Shown: one piece after another, positions 1-8,597 of the stretch | How positions within the stretch are numbered: position 1 is the stretch's first letter | How the letters are laid out: each line of letters opens with the position of its first letter | Source of the DNA: Clostridiales bacterium | Lineage (GTDB): Bacteria; Bacillota; Clostridia; Lachnospirales; Lachnospiraceae | NCBI GenBank assembly: GCA_022778745.1 | Contig: JALFSR010000101.1 | Location: 1 to 37,584, forward strand | Reading direction: 5' to 3' | Length of the DNA: 37,584 nucleotides | Position numbers and translations under genes: made by a program | Notes under the pieces: model-generated | What the model was told of the DNA's origin: nothing | Seen by the model: only the letters and a program-made list of their open reading frames with translations | The model's database searches: none

Positions 1-3000
1 GGTCTTTCTTTTTTGTAGCCTTACCAGCTGCTGCGAACTGTGCAACAGAACCGATTGGTGTAGCCTTAGAAGCCTGTCCACCTGTGTTGGAGTAAACTTC
101 TGTGTTGAATACCATTACGTTAACGTCCTGACCAGAAGCTAATACGTGGTCAACACCGCCGTAACCGATATCGAATGCCCATCCGTCACCACCGAAGATC
201 CACTGAGACTTCTTAGATAAGAAATCTTTATTCTTAACAATATCCTTGCAAAGGTCACAGTCACCACCGTTAGCCTGGATACAAGCAACTAATGCTGCAG
301 CTGCTGTTCCATTTGTAGCACCACATTCAAATGTTTCAAGATACTTTTCACAAGCTTCCTTGATATTTGCATTTTCAGCAACTTCTGCTAACTTAGCAAC
401 TTTTGTCTTTAATCCCTTACGTAACTGTTGCTGAGCTAAATACATACCGAAACCAAATTCAGCATTATCTTCGAATAAGGAGTTACACCAAGCTGGTCCC
501 TTGCCTTCCTTATTCACTGTGTAAGGTGTAGATGGTGAGGAATTACCCCAAATAGATGTACAACCTGTTGCATTAGCAATGTACATTCTATCACCAAATA
601 ACTGTGTGATTAACTTCGCATATGGTGTTTCACCACAACCTGCACAAGCACCGGAGAACTCAAGTAATGGCTGCTTGAACTGGCTGCCCTTAACTGTTGT
701 TTCCTTGAACTTAGCAAGAACTTCTGGCTTATCAGATACTGTTAAACCATAATCGAAATACTTCTGCTCTTCCTTATTTGCTTCGTAGTTCACCATAGTT
801 AATGCCTTGTTACCCTTCTTACCTGGACAAACATTTACACAAGAACCACATCCGCTACAGTCAGCAGCAGAGATTGTCATACAGAAGTAGTATCCTGGCA
901 TACCTGTCATAGGAATCTTCTTCATGCCTTCTGGAGCTGCAGCAGCTTCTTCTTCGTTCATAACTACTGGACGAATTACTGCATGAGGACATACATAAGA
1001 ACAGAAATTACACTGGATACAATTTTCGGAATTCCAACATGGAATATCTACTGCAATACCACGTTTTTCGTAAGCTGCAGAACCAGATGGTGTAGAACCA
1101 TCGACATATTCTTCAAATGCAGATACTGGTAAGCTGTTACCTTCCTGATGGTTGATTGCAGACTGAATATTATTAACGAAATCTACAACATCCTGTCTGT
1201 CGCCAGTTACTACTGTGTTGAGATCTTCAAATTCTGCGTTCTTCCAAGATTCTGGAACTGTTCTTTCAACTGCACCGTCAATACCACGATCAATAGCGTC
1301 ATGGTTCATCTTAACGATTGCTTCACCCTTTCTGCCATAAGTAGCAGTTGCAGCGTCCTTCATGTACTTCACTGCATCATCTACTGGAATAATACCAGAT
1401 AATTTGAAGAATGCAGCCTGTAATACTGTATTAATACGTGTACCAAGACCGATTTCTTTACCGATTGTGATACCATCGATTGTGTATAACTTAATGTTAT
1501 GATCTGCGATATACTTCTTAGCCTGACCTGGAAGATGCTTATCTAATTCTTCATCTGTCCATCCACAGTTTAATAAGAATGTACCGCCATCTACGATATC
1601 CTGAACCATGTTATACTTTCTTACGTATGCAGGATTATGACATGCAACGAAGTCAGCCTGACTGATCAGATAAGTAGACTTAATTGGTTCATCACCAAAT
1701 CTTAAGTGAGAAATTGTAACACCACCAGACTTCTTGGAGTCATAATCAAAATATGCCTGAGCATACTTGTTTGTATGATCACCAATGATCTTAACGGAGT
1801 TCTTATTAGCACCTACAGTACCATCTGCACCAAGACCCCAGAACTTACAACGTGTTGTGGACTTTGGAGCGGAGTCAATGATTTCTGTTACATCTACAGA
1901 TAAGTTTGTAACATCATCCTTGATAGATACTGTGAATTTTGGTTTTGTTTCATTATGGAATACTGCTGCAATATGAGATGGGTTTGTATCCTTGGAACCT
2001 AAACCGTAACGACCGGAGAATACTGTTACATCATTGAACTTTGTACCCTTAATTGCAGCTAATACATCTAAGTATAATGGTTCACCGATAGAACCTGGTT
2101 CCTTTGTTCTGTCCATAACACTGATCTTCTTAACTGTGTCTGGAATAACAGATAATAAATGCTTAGCAGAGAATGGTCTGTACAGACGAACTTTAACAAG
2201 ACCAACCTTTTCACCTCTTGCTGTTAAGAAGTCGATTGTCTCGTCGATCGTCTCACATACAGAACCCATAGCAATGATAATATGTTCTGCATCTGGAGCA
2301 CCATAGTAGTTAAATAACTTATAATCTGTACCGATCTTAGCATTAACTTTGTCCATGTATTCCTGAGCTAAATCTGGAATAGCATCATAGTACTTGTTAC
2401 AAGCTTCTCTTGCCTGGAAGAAGATATCTGGGTTCTGAGCGGAACCTCTTTCACATGGATGATTTGGATTTAATGCATGAGCACGGAATGCGTCAACTGC
2501 ATCCATATCTACCATATCTTTCAGATCTTCATAATCCCAAACTTCGATCTTCTGATACTCATGAGATGTACGGAAACCATCAAAGAAGTTGATAAATGGA
2601 ACTTTGCCCTTGATTGCTGTACAATGAGCAACTGGTGTTAAGTCCATAACTTCCTGTACGGAGTTAGAACATAACATAGCACAACCTGTCTGGCGACAAG
2701 CATATACATCAGAGTGATCACCAAAAATGTTTAATGCATGGCTAGCAAGAGCACGTGCGGATACATTGATAACACCTGGTAATAATTCACCTGCAATCTT
2801 ATAAAGGTTAGGAATCATTAATAATAATCCCTGAGAAGCTGTATAAGTTGTAGTTAAAGCACCTGCTGCTAAGGAACCATGTACTGTACCTGCTGCACCT
2901 GCTTCAGACTGCATCTCCGCAATCTTTACTGTTTCACCAAAAATATTTTTCTGTCCTGCTGTTGCCCACTTATCAGATACTTCTGCCATTGGAGAAGATG

Positions 3001-3094
3001 GTGTGATAGGATAAATGGCTGCTACATCGGTATACGCATAGGAAACATGAGCCGCAGCTGTATTACCGTCCATGGTCTTCATTTTTCTTGCCAT
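1..3094 (-). CDS. nifJ: Pyruvate:ferredoxin (flavodoxin) oxidoreductase, 3' end outside window
   Basis: About 1031 codons are open from ATG 3094 to the left edge; the family is near 1175 residues, so the C-terminus is missing. The enzyme oxidatively decarboxylates pyruvate to acetyl-CoA and CO2 and reduces ferredoxin in the cytoplasm. Visible in order: the N-terminal pyruvate-binding domain with YPITPSSPMAE near residue 28, the middle gamma-type domain, two 4Fe-4S clusters (CIQCNFCSYVCP near 690 and CSGCGSCVNVCP near 745), CAGCGE, and the thiamine diphosphate region GGDGWAFDIGYGG followed by NTEVYSNTGGQ near the edge. The start is set by GGAGGG eight bases upstream; in-frame ATGs follow at codons 5 and 8 but lack a site. 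It is monocistronic at its 5' side, with its own promoter and a 160-nt leader. I read the frame in sections and saw no stop. Confidence 0.97.
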   Translation of the reverse strand, partial: MARKMKTMDGNTAAAHVSYAYTDVAAIYPITPSSPMAEVSDKWATAGQKNIFGETVKIAEMQSEAGAAGTVHGSLAAGALTTTYTASQGLLLMIPNLYKIAGELLPGVINVSARALASHALNIFGDHSDVYACRQTGCAMLCSNSVQEVMDLTPVAHCTAIKGKVPFINFFDGFRTSHEYQKIEVWDYEDLKDMVDMDAVDAFRAHALNPNHPCERGSAQNPDIFFQAREACNKYYDAIPDLAQEYMDKVNAKIGTDYKLFNYYGAPDAEHIIIAMGSVCETIDETIDFLTARGEKVGLVKVRLYRPFSAKHLLSVIPDTVKKISVMDRTKEPGSIGEPLYLDVLAAIKGTKFNDVTVFSGRYGLGSKDTNPSHIAAVFHNETKPKFTVSIKDDVTNLSVDVTEIIDSAPKSTTRCKFWGLGADGTVGANKNSVKIIGDHTNKYAQAYFDYDSKKSGGVTISHLRFGDEPIKSTYLISQADFVACHNPAYVRKYNMVQDIVDGGTFLLNCGWTDEELDKHLPGQAKKYIADHNIKLYTIDGITIGKEIGLGTRINTVLQAAFFKLSGIIPVDDAVKYMKDAATATYGRKGEAIVKMNHDAIDRGIDGAVERTVPESWKNAEFEDLNTVVTGDRQDVVDFVNNIQSAINHQEGNSLPVSAFEEYVDGSTPSGSAAYEKRGIAVDIPCWNSENCIQCNFCSYVCPHAVIRPVVMNEEEAAAAPEGMKKIPMTGMPGYYFCMTISAADCSGCGSCVNVCPGKKGNKALTMVNYEANKEEQKYFDYGLTVSDKPEVLAKFKETTVKGSQFKQPLLEFSGACAGCGETPYAKLITQLFGDRMYIANATGCTSIWGNSSPSTPYTVNKEGKGPAWCNSLFEDNAEFGFGMYLAQQQLRKGLKTKVAKLAEVAENANIKEACEKYLETFECGATNGTAAAALVACIQANGGDCDLCKDIVKNKDFLSKKSQWIFGGDGWAFDIGYGGVDHVLASGQDVNVMVFNTEVYSNTGGQASKATPIGSVAQFAAAGKATKKKD

Positions 3095-3195
3095 AGTAGT
3101 ATTACCCTCCTAAATTGTTCTTTTTTTAATTTTAATTAATGTAAAAGTAACGTTTCCGACTCCTCGCATGGGGATATATTCATCTCTTGTCATTC

Positions 3196-3255
3196 GAGTA
3201 GGCTCCTGATAAGAAATAAATCAAAGGGGTCAGGAATGCTACCAACATCCTACTC
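3196..3255 (-). promoter_or_regulatory. Nested stem at the 5' end of the nifJ leader
   Basis: Two nested inverted repeats sit at the predicted transcript start. GAGTAGG (3196-3202) pairs with CCTACTC (3249-3255), and inside it TCCTGA (3204-3209) pairs with TCAGGA (3230-3235). The outer stem would begin within a few bases of the first transcribed nucleotide. A 5' stem can protect an mRNA from decay, or it could be part of a sensing RNA; I recognise no known riboswitch. Confidence 0.45.
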
Positions 3256-3260
3256 CTTTT

Positions 3261-3288
3261 ATTATACACAAATCCACTAATTTTGCAA
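3261..3288 (-). promoter_or_regulatory. nifJ promoter
   Basis: On the minus strand a TTGCAA -35 box (3283-3288) and a TATAAT -10 box (3261-3266) are separated by 16 bp. Transcription would start near 3254, giving a leader of about 160 nt before the nifJ ATG. Confidence 0.7.
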
Positions 3289-3551
3289 ACATTCTTATGT
3301 ATTTTTTTCAATAATTTTTAAATTTTGTACAATCTGCTTGAGCCATTTCCCAGATTTTATTCAAAACAGACAAAATCCGCTGTCTTTTTTCTCTTTTTTC
3401 CATCCTGCTAATCCTATCTTTTACAAAATAGAACATGTATAATATCACGAATCTCTCTACAGAGCAGATGTTTTAAGTGTATCTGTCTGCTTCCTAACAA
3501 TCTTCACGAATCTCACTGACATTTTTCTATGTTAAAAGAGAAACAGAACGC
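3289..3551. other. Intergenic stretch between divergent nifJ and the acetyltransferase gene
   Basis: AT-rich and without a credible reading frame. The only structure seen is an 11-bp direct repeat, TCACGAATCTC, near 3446 and again near 3506, and a weak TATAAT at 3437-3442 without a good -35. No gene is supported. Confidence 0.5.
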
Positions 3552-3580
3552 TTGCAACAAGATCTATTGTATACTATACT
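3552..3580 (+). promoter_or_regulatory. Promoter of the GNAT gene
   Basis: TTGCAA (3552-3557), a 17-bp spacer and TATACT (3575-3580) form a good sigma-A type promoter on the plus strand. The resulting leader is about 165 nt. Confidence 0.65.
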
Positions 3581-3652
3581 GTAATCATATGGAAATAATA
3601 GGAGTTTCGTTAATTTACAAACAACACCAATGAAACGCAGAATAAGAACGCA

Positions 3653-3681
3653 GCAAAATGGTTCTTAAATGTCCATTTTGC
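3653..3681 (+). promoter_or_regulatory. Perfect 9-bp hairpin in the leader of the GNAT gene
   Basis: GCAAAATGG (3653-3661) and CCATTTTGC (3673-3681) are perfect inverted repeats around an 11-nt loop. No T-run follows, so it is not a simple terminator. A 12-codon frame starting ATG 3630 overlaps it but has no well placed ribosome binding site. Confidence 0.4.
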
Positions 3682-3751
3682 ATACAGGCACTATGTCTGC
3701 TTTATACTTTCACATAAACAAAAAACAAAATAAATGATAGGGGGATTTTCT

Positions 3752-4561
3752 TTGATTATATATGACTTAAATCAAAAACAGATAAAAGATATTGAATCTT
3801 TATATGAAATCTGTAATAAAAAAGAACGATTAACATTAGAACTTATTCCAGCAGAATCCAAACTTTTTTATATTCAATATATTGATGATCAGCTAATCTG
3901 TTTTGCAAGCTGCATCATTTCTGATAATAATATTGAAATTCGCGGAATAACTCATCCAGACTTTCGCCGCAAAGGATACTTTCGCCAGCTCATTAAGAAG
4001 CTAAAAGAGCTTTATCCAGAACGCACAATTTTATTTCCGTGGGATGGAAAATGTAAAAGTGCCCGTCTTTGCTATGAGGCATTAGAAGCCAAACCAGAAC
4101 CAGCTGAATATTTACTTCGCTATCTTGTATACCATCCATTTCTTTCTTCCTTTTATAACAGCATTGAATTAATGGAAGAATCTGATGAAGAATATCTTGC
4201 TCTGCTCCACAGCCAAATTTTTAATTTGGATATTGAACAGTCAAGAGAATGCATTCCGTATTTTTCTCAGGCAGGCAAAGCATACCGTATTGTATGGAGC
4301 AAACAGACGATCGGTATGTATTATCTCGGACAGATTCACGTCTCTGCGAATACAAAAACTTGGTATTTATATGCCTTTGGCATTCTTCCTCGATACCGCA
4401 ACAAAGGTCTTGCACTCCATGCTTTAGAAAAACTAAATCATAAATTAAAGGAAGGCGAACAAATTTCCGTACAAGTCTCTGAATACAATAAAGCTGCCTT
4501 TCAGCTTTACAAAAAATTTGGCTTTAGTATCAGCCAAACACTTGTATGGTATGTTTTATAA
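3752..4561 (+). CDS. Tandem GNAT-family N-acetyltransferase
   Basis: This 269-residue cytoplasmic protein carries two acetyltransferase folds. The first has the acetyl-CoA loop FRRKGYFRQLIKKL about 75-90 residues in. The second, C-terminal, has the matching YRNKGLALHALEKL and the typical closing segment EYNKAAFQLYKKFGF. Proteins with this layout transfer acetyl groups from acetyl-CoA to small amines or protein N-termini, but the substrate cannot be read from sequence. The upstream ATG at 3734 lies before the ribosome binding site; the GGGGG run at 3740-3744 is seven bases before TTG 3752, so TTG is the likelier start. The gene stands alone, divergent from nifJ and convergent with dapF across a shared palindrome. 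Confidence 0.85.
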   Translation: MIIYDLNQKQIKDIESLYEICNKKERLTLELIPAESKLFYIQYIDDQLICFASCIISDNNIEIRGITHPDFRRKGYFRQLIKKLKELYPERTILFPWDGKCKSARLCYEALEAKPEPAEYLLRYLVYHPFLSSFYNSIELMEESDEEYLALLHSQIFNLDIEQSRECIPYFSQAGKAYRIVWSKQTIGMYYLGQIHVSANTKTWYLYAFGILPRYRNKGLALHALEKLNHKLKEGEQISVQVSEYNKAAFQLYKKFGFSISQTLVWYVL

Positions 4562-4567
4562 TTTATT

Positions 4568-4620
4568 ACGAGCAGTCTTCCACTTCGTATTCTTTACACT
4601 TAAAGTGAAGGACTGCTCGT
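4568..4620. terminator. Palindrome between convergent GNAT and dapF genes
   Basis: ACGAGCAGTC (4568-4577) is perfectly complementary to GACTGCTCGT (4611-4620), with further partial pairing of the inner CACTT and AAGTG segments. It sits 7 bp past the GNAT stop and 11 bp past the dapF stop and probably ends both transcripts. It shares 40 of 49 bases with a second copy upstream of glyA. Confidence 0.6.
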
Positions 4621-4630
4621 TCTGTTTATA

Positions 4631-5473
4631 TTAATATGATCTAATTTGATAACTTCCCTCAAATACCTCTTCTGCGGGTCCAGTCATATAAATACAATTA
4701 TTTTTCTCATTCCACTCAATTTGAAGTGCCCCTCCTGGAAGTTGTACTTCTACTTCTCGATTTGTATAACCACAGTTTGCACAAACTACTGCGGCCGCAC
4801 AAGCTCCTGTCCCACATGCAAGTGTCTCACCGCTGCCCCGTTCCCAAACTTTTACTTGAATATGATTTTCGTCAATTACTTTCACAAATTCAATATTTGC
4901 ATGTCTTGGAAAAACAGAATGTTTTTCCAATAATGGTCCGTAAATCTGGACAATTTCATCATCAAGTTCTTCCTGAAAGATAACTCCATGCGGATTTCCA
5001 ATTGAAACAGCATGAAGTACAAAAGTTGCAGTTCCAATTGTAATTGGACAAAATGCAACTGGAGAATACTTCATCCGAACTGGAATCCTTTTTGCCTCCC
5101 AAATCGGTTCTCCCATACATACTTGCACCTGTTTTACACGTTCACCTTCTAATAATAATGTTAATTTCTTAATTCCTGCCTTTGTTTCTACAAAAATCTC
5201 TGGTTTTTTCACAATTCTATTTTCATACATATATTTTCCGATACATCGAATGCCATTTCCGCACATTTCCGCTTCTGAACCATCTGCATTAAAAATTCTC
5301 ATTTTACAATCAGCACAATCCGATTGCTCAATCAAAATCAACCCATCCGAACCAACTCCAAAATGTTGTCTGCTCATCTGTACCGCAAGTATTTCCGGCT
5401 CTTCAATACTCTGTTCCAAACAATTTATGTAAATATAATCATTTCCTAATCCATGCATTTTTGTAAACTTCAT
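4631..5473 (-). CDS. dapF: Diaminopimelate epimerase
   Basis: The enzyme interconverts LL- and meso-diaminopimelate, the last step before the peptidoglycan precursor and lysine. At 280 residues it is normal length. Both catalytic cysteines are visible: Cys71 in MCGNGIRC and Cys220 in ACGTGACA; the N-terminal MHGLGNDYI motif is also typical. Its ATG overlaps the stop of the upstream dipeptidase gene by four bases (ATGA), which implies translational coupling. The upstream partners release or cut murein peptides, so this copy may serve diaminopimelate recycling as well as synthesis; that role is inference. Confidence 0.96.
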   Translation of the reverse strand: MKFTKMHGLGNDYIYINCLEQSIEEPEILAVQMSRQHFGVGSDGLILIEQSDCADCKMRIFNADGSEAEMCGNGIRCIGKYMYENRIVKKPEIFVETKAGIKKLTLLLEGERVKQVQVCMGEPIWEAKRIPVRMKYSPVAFCPITIGTATFVLHAVSIGNPHGVIFQEELDDEIVQIYGPLLEKHSVFPRHANIEFVKVIDENHIQVKVWERGSGETLACGTGACAAAVVCANCGYTNREVEVQLPGGALQIEWNEKNNCIYMTGPAEEVFEGSYQIRSY

Positions 5474-6450
5474 AGCACCTCCTGAATCAAACGCATCATA
5501 TTTTTATAACATATTTTTTCAACTTCCTCCTCTGAAAATCCTGCCTTCTCCATACGATGTGCTAATATTGGCATCATCGAACACTCATCCATCTCAATTA
5601 TTCTTGGAATCCCATCAAAATCGCTTCCAAATCCAATACAATCAATTCCTCCAATCGCTGCAATATGCTTCATATGCTGAATTAATCCATCAATTGTTCC
5701 CATCTCTCCTTTTTTTTCCACATATTGTGTAAATCCCGCTGCAAAATTAATTCCGATCACACCGCCTCGCTGCGCAATCATTCGAATCATATCATCTGTC
5801 AAATTCCGTACATGCCCGCAGATCGCCCTTGCATTGGAATGACTTGCAATCAATGGTTTTCTTGTATATTTATATACATCATAAAACCCTTTGTCACCAA
5901 GATGTGAGACGTCAATAAGCATTCCAAGCTGTTCCATTTCTTCTAAAAATAAAATTCCAACTTCTTTTATTCCATTTACTGTCTCTGGCATACCAAATGG
6001 AGTTCGCTCCATTACTTTATTTGGAAAACCAATCTCATTCTCATAATTCCATGTCAATGTAATTAGGCGTACTCCAAGGCGATAAAAATTCCGAAGCAAA
6101 TCGGTTCTTCCAAGGCAAACACCCCCTTCCTCTATCGACAAAAGTGCGGACATCCTTCCTTCTCTTTCATTTTCTTCTATTTGTTTTGCAGAAGTAACGA
6201 CACGAATCCAGTCTTTATTTTTTTCCATCTCAGTATAAAATAAATCAAGCAGTTCCATGCAGTCTTCCAATGGATAATCCGTAGTCCCTTTATCAATAAA
6301 AAGTGCAAATGTCTGCATTATATAATTTGCTTCTTTCATACGACGAATATCTAACTGTAACTCATTTTGATTCAAACTAATTTTTTTTCCCTGTCTTCTT
6401 AATTGCGCAATCTGTGCAATTGTATCGCAATGCATATCAATAAATTTCAC
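5470..6450 (-). CDS. Membrane dipeptidase-like zinc peptidase, family M19
   Basis: A 326-residue renal-dipeptidase family metalloenzyme that hydrolyses dipeptides, often with a D-residue at the second position. The N-terminal metal ligands are His7 and Asp9 (DMHCD); the metal-bridging glutamate is in LLSIEEGG; the SHSNARAICGHVRNL signature is near residue 203; GFGSDFDG follows near 275. No signal peptide is present, so it should be cytoplasmic. The start codon is GTG at 6450, fixed by AGGAGG six bases upstream. It sits 15 bp after the NlpC/P60 gene and overlaps dapF, so it probably finishes the breakdown of dipeptides from murein peptides. Confidence 0.92.
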   Translation of the reverse strand: MKFIDMHCDTIAQIAQLRRQGKKISLNQNELQLDIRRMKEANYIMQTFALFIDKGTTDYPLEDCMELLDLFYTEMEKNKDWIRVVTSAKQIEENEREGRMSALLSIEEGGVCLGRTDLLRNFYRLGVRLITLTWNYENEIGFPNKVMERTPFGMPETVNGIKEVGILFLEEMEQLGMLIDVSHLGDKGFYDVYKYTRKPLIASHSNARAICGHVRNLTDDMIRMIAQRGGVIGINFAAGFTQYVEKKGEMGTIDGLIQHMKHIAAIGGIDCIGFGSDFDGIPRIIEMDECSMMPILAHRMEKAGFSEEEVEKICYKNMMRLIQEVL

Positions 6451-6465
6451 ATTATTTCCTCCTAT

Positions 6466-7275
6466 CTAACAAAAAATGGAACCCACCTGCGGACACGCTA
6501 AATCTGCCCGATATATCTCCTTCGATGCATCCAAGCTATTAATTACAACTTTTGCCGCAGTCTGTGACGCATGAATATAATTTTCTTCTCCTAAGTATAA
6601 TGCAATATGTCCGGGATAATACAAAAGATCTCCCGGAAGCAATTGTTCTCTTGTGATAAGCTTTACAGGAAATTCCTCTTTTAACTTGGCATCTCGATAA
6701 ATAACAATTCCATTTATCCAGTATACCATAGAACAAAATCCTGAACAATCTACTCCAAAAGGTGTCTTACCACCCCAGCGGTACATTGTGTTTTTATATG
6801 TTTTTGCATCTTCTATAATTTGTTTTCGAATCCATTTCTCCTGTTTTTTTATACTATCTTGCTCTTTTTTTTCCCAAAATCGAACGCCTTCTTCTCGAAT
6901 CCATCCATATCGTCCATCACAAAGCCGAACACAGTACCATTTTCCCCCTTCTTTTTCCCCCATCCAAAAAAGAATACTTCCTCTTGGAACAGTTATCATA
7001 ATTTTAGAATGTATACTTGGATGAAGCAGTATATCAATCCATGCTGCTGTGACAACCATCTTTGGAAATTCTTCCATCCATACTTCCCGCTGCTGTATTT
7101 GATTTTGCAGCTCATCTAACAACCATCCTTCATACTCATATTCTGTTTTTACATAGTTCCATTTTCCTCGTTTTTCCAAAATATGCACAGTCATTCCATA
7201 TAGAACCTCGTCTGTCTTTTCTCCATATGGACTACAATAGAGTGATGTCATTGGTACATTTATAATATGATACAT
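6466..7275 (-). CDS. NlpC/P60 cysteine endopeptidase with SH3-like domains (YkfC-like)
   Basis: A 269-residue protein with N-terminal bacterial SH3-like segments (residues about 1-135, e.g. GWLLDE and GWIREEG) and a C-terminal NlpC/P60 domain. The catalytic triad is Cys177 (FGVDCSGF), His223 (YYPGHIALYLG) and His235 (YIHAS). Enzymes of this build cut the gamma-D-glutamyl-diaminopimelate bond in murein peptides. No signal peptide is seen, which fits a cytoplasmic recycling role like YkfC rather than a secreted autolysin. It is first in the operon with the M19 dipeptidase and dapF. The ribosome binding site is ordinary (AGGA about eight bases before ATG). Confidence 0.9.
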   Translation of the reverse strand: MYHIINVPMTSLYCSPYGEKTDEVLYGMTVHILEKRGKWNYVKTEYEYEGWLLDELQNQIQQREVWMEEFPKMVVTAAWIDILLHPSIHSKIMITVPRGSILFWMGEKEGGKWYCVRLCDGRYGWIREEGVRFWEKKEQDSIKKQEKWIRKQIIEDAKTYKNTMYRWGGKTPFGVDCSGFCSMVYWINGIVIYRDAKLKEEFPVKLITREQLLPGDLLYYPGHIALYLGEENYIHASQTAAKVVINSLDASKEIYRADLACPQVGSIFC

Positions 7276-7294
7276 TTCTCCAATCCTTCCCTTC

Positions 7295-7323
7295 TTGCAG
7301 TCTTCCTAAATCTATGATATGAT
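7295..7323 (+). promoter_or_regulatory. Promoter of the ThyX-like gene
   Basis: TTGCAG (7295-7300), 17-bp spacer and TATGAT (7318-7323). The start would fall near 7330, about 50 nt before the AGGAGG (7373-7378) that serves ATG 7383. Confidence 0.65.
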
Positions 7324-7382
7324 GACCCCGTCGGCCGCTATGAACAAAATTTATCGTTATTTATTTTTATTTAGGAGGTATT

Positions 7383-8003
7383 ATGATTCAATTAACGAAT
7401 ACAACTGTAATGAATTTTGAAAATGCAATTCGTGGTGCCCGTAATCCAATGAACAGCTGGGCACGAATGGATAGTTTTTATGATAAAGATGGCATGTATC
7501 AATTAGGTCCAAATGATCTTTCTCTTGCAATGCGCCTTGCAAGAGCAGGAAGTGATCACCGCAAATATTTGCGTATGGTTTTCGTTTCTGTCGATATCAC
7601 TGCTCCACTCTACTGGTGGAAAGAATACGATACGTATAAAGTTGCTACTGTTGCCAATTCAACAAGTACGATGCATAAAATCCACAGCAAACCATTTTCC
7701 ATGGATGACTTCAGTGTGGATCATTTAACGCCAAGTTCTTATGGATTTATGGAAACAATCGTCCAAAAATTAGAGGAAATCCGTCTTTCCTATATCGAAA
7801 CAAAGTCAAAAGAAACATGGTATGACATGATTCAGCTTCTTCCTTCCAGTTATAATCAGATGCGAACATGTACTTTTAATTATGAAACATTAATTAATAT
7901 TTACCGTGCAAGAAAAGCACATAAACTTCAGGAATGGCATACGTTTTGTGATTGGATTCAAACGCTTCCTTATGCAGCTGAATTAATTACATTTGAACCA
8001 TAA
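7383..8003 (+). CDS. Uncharacterised ThyX-like protein
   Basis: A 206-residue soluble protein. The segments RAGSDHRKYLRM, DITAPLYWWKEYDTYK and VANSTSTMHKIH recall a group of phage and clostridial proteins often annotated as FAD-dependent thymidylate synthase (ThyX) or hypothetical. I cannot verify the ThyX fold by eye, and the classical RHRxxS signature is not present in canonical form, so thymidylate synthesis from dUMP remains a hypothesis. It is supported by position: the gene converges on dut (dUTPase makes dUMP) and lies beside the nrdDG ribonucleotide reductase genes. It has its own promoter, a strong AGGAGG and a strong terminator. Confidence 0.6.
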   Translation: MIQLTNTTVMNFENAIRGARNPMNSWARMDSFYDKDGMYQLGPNDLSLAMRLARAGSDHRKYLRMVFVSVDITAPLYWWKEYDTYKVATVANSTSTMHKIHSKPFSMDDFSVDHLTPSSYGFMETIVQKLEEIRLSYIETKSKETWYDMIQLLPSSYNQMRTCTFNYETLINIYRARKAHKLQEWHTFCDWIQTLPYAAELITFEP

Positions 8004-8083
8004 AAAGCTGCAGAGAAGCCTTTGTAACAAGAATGCAAAACGTTCTTGTTACAGTAGTGCTTCTTCTGCAGCTTTTTCTTTTT
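8002..8083. terminator. Strong two-tier bidirectional terminator
   Basis: An outer stem joins the A-rich GCTGCAGAGAAGC side (8002-8019) to GCTTCTTCTGCAGC plus T-run (8059-8077). Inside it, TGTAACAAGAA (8023-8033) and TTCTTGTTACA (8043-8053) form a perfect 11-bp stem. T-runs on both strands fit termination of the convergent ThyX-like and dut genes. Confidence 0.8.
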
Positions 8084-8517
8084 TACTGTTTTCCTGTACT
8101 TCCGTGTCCGCCTCGATCTGCTCCATCTAATTCCTCACACTGTTCAAATTCGATCACTGGCTGATGTTTCATAATGCGAAACTGACAAATTCTGTCATTT
8201 ACTTCAATCACTGTATCACGCAGCGCATAGGCTGGGAAAAACCATTGATCATTATTTCCGCAATAACTCTCATCAATAACTCCCATATGGTTTGTCTGAA
8301 TAATTCCAAAATTTTTGAATGTACTGCTTCTTGGGACAACATGAGCCTCATACCCCTCCGGAAGCTGCATTGCAACACCAAGTGGAATCAGACAAAATTC
8401 TCCCGCTTTCATCTCAATTCGTTTTGCAGCACGCAAATCAATCCAATCTGATTTTCCTCCAATATAAGTCAGCCGTTCAATTTTATCTGTAAAATATTTG
8501 ATTTTTATTTTTTCCAT
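8083..8517 (-). CDS. dut: dUTP diphosphatase (dUTPase)
   Basis: Hydrolyses dUTP to dUMP and pyrophosphate, keeping uracil out of DNA and feeding thymidylate synthesis. The 144-residue protein shows the trimeric dUTPase motifs in order: [34 protein letters not shown] (catalytic Asp, Tyr), NDRICQFRI and the C-terminal RGGHGSTG arm. A longer frame from TTG 8550 exists, but AGGA lies eight bases before ATG 8517, so ATG is preferred. It follows nrdG after a short gap with two hairpins and is probably part of the nrdD-nrdG-dut unit. The motif 3 segment is longer than the usual GxIDxxYxG and looks more like the dCTP deaminase side of the family, but motif 5 favours dUTPase. Confidence 0.9.
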   Translation of the reverse strand: MEKIKIKYFTDKIERLTYIGGKSDWIDLRAAKRIEMKAGEFCLIPLGVAMQLPEGYEAHVVPRSSTFKNFGIIQTNHMGVIDESYCGNNDQWFFPAYALRDTVIEVNDRICQFRIMKHQPVIEFEQCEELDGADRGGHGSTGKQ

Positions 8518-8540
8518 AATATTATTCCTTTTATAAATAT

Positions 8541-8597
8541 AATCAGGCAAAATATACGATCTATTTTGCTGATTTGCGTAGATACAACGTATCTCGC
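8541..8597 (-). repeat. Two hairpins between nrdG and dut
   Basis: Just past the nrdG stop, AGATAC/GTATCT with flanking GCG/CGC forms one hairpin (8576-8597). A second pairs AATCAGGCAAAATA (8541-8554) with TATTTTGCTGATT (8562-8574), one base bulged. No clean T-run follows, so they may modulate or process the transcript between nrdG and dut rather than end it. Confidence 0.45.

Noticed and set aside
1148-1402. Open frames antisense to nifJ (also 2034-2306, 2410-2592, 2879-3139)
   Set aside because: They are antisense shadows of a strongly supported coding region and have no ribosome binding sites.
3630-3668. 12-codon frame in the GNAT leader
   Set aside because: The only Shine-Dalgarno-like sequence is about 25 bases upstream; too short to support alone.
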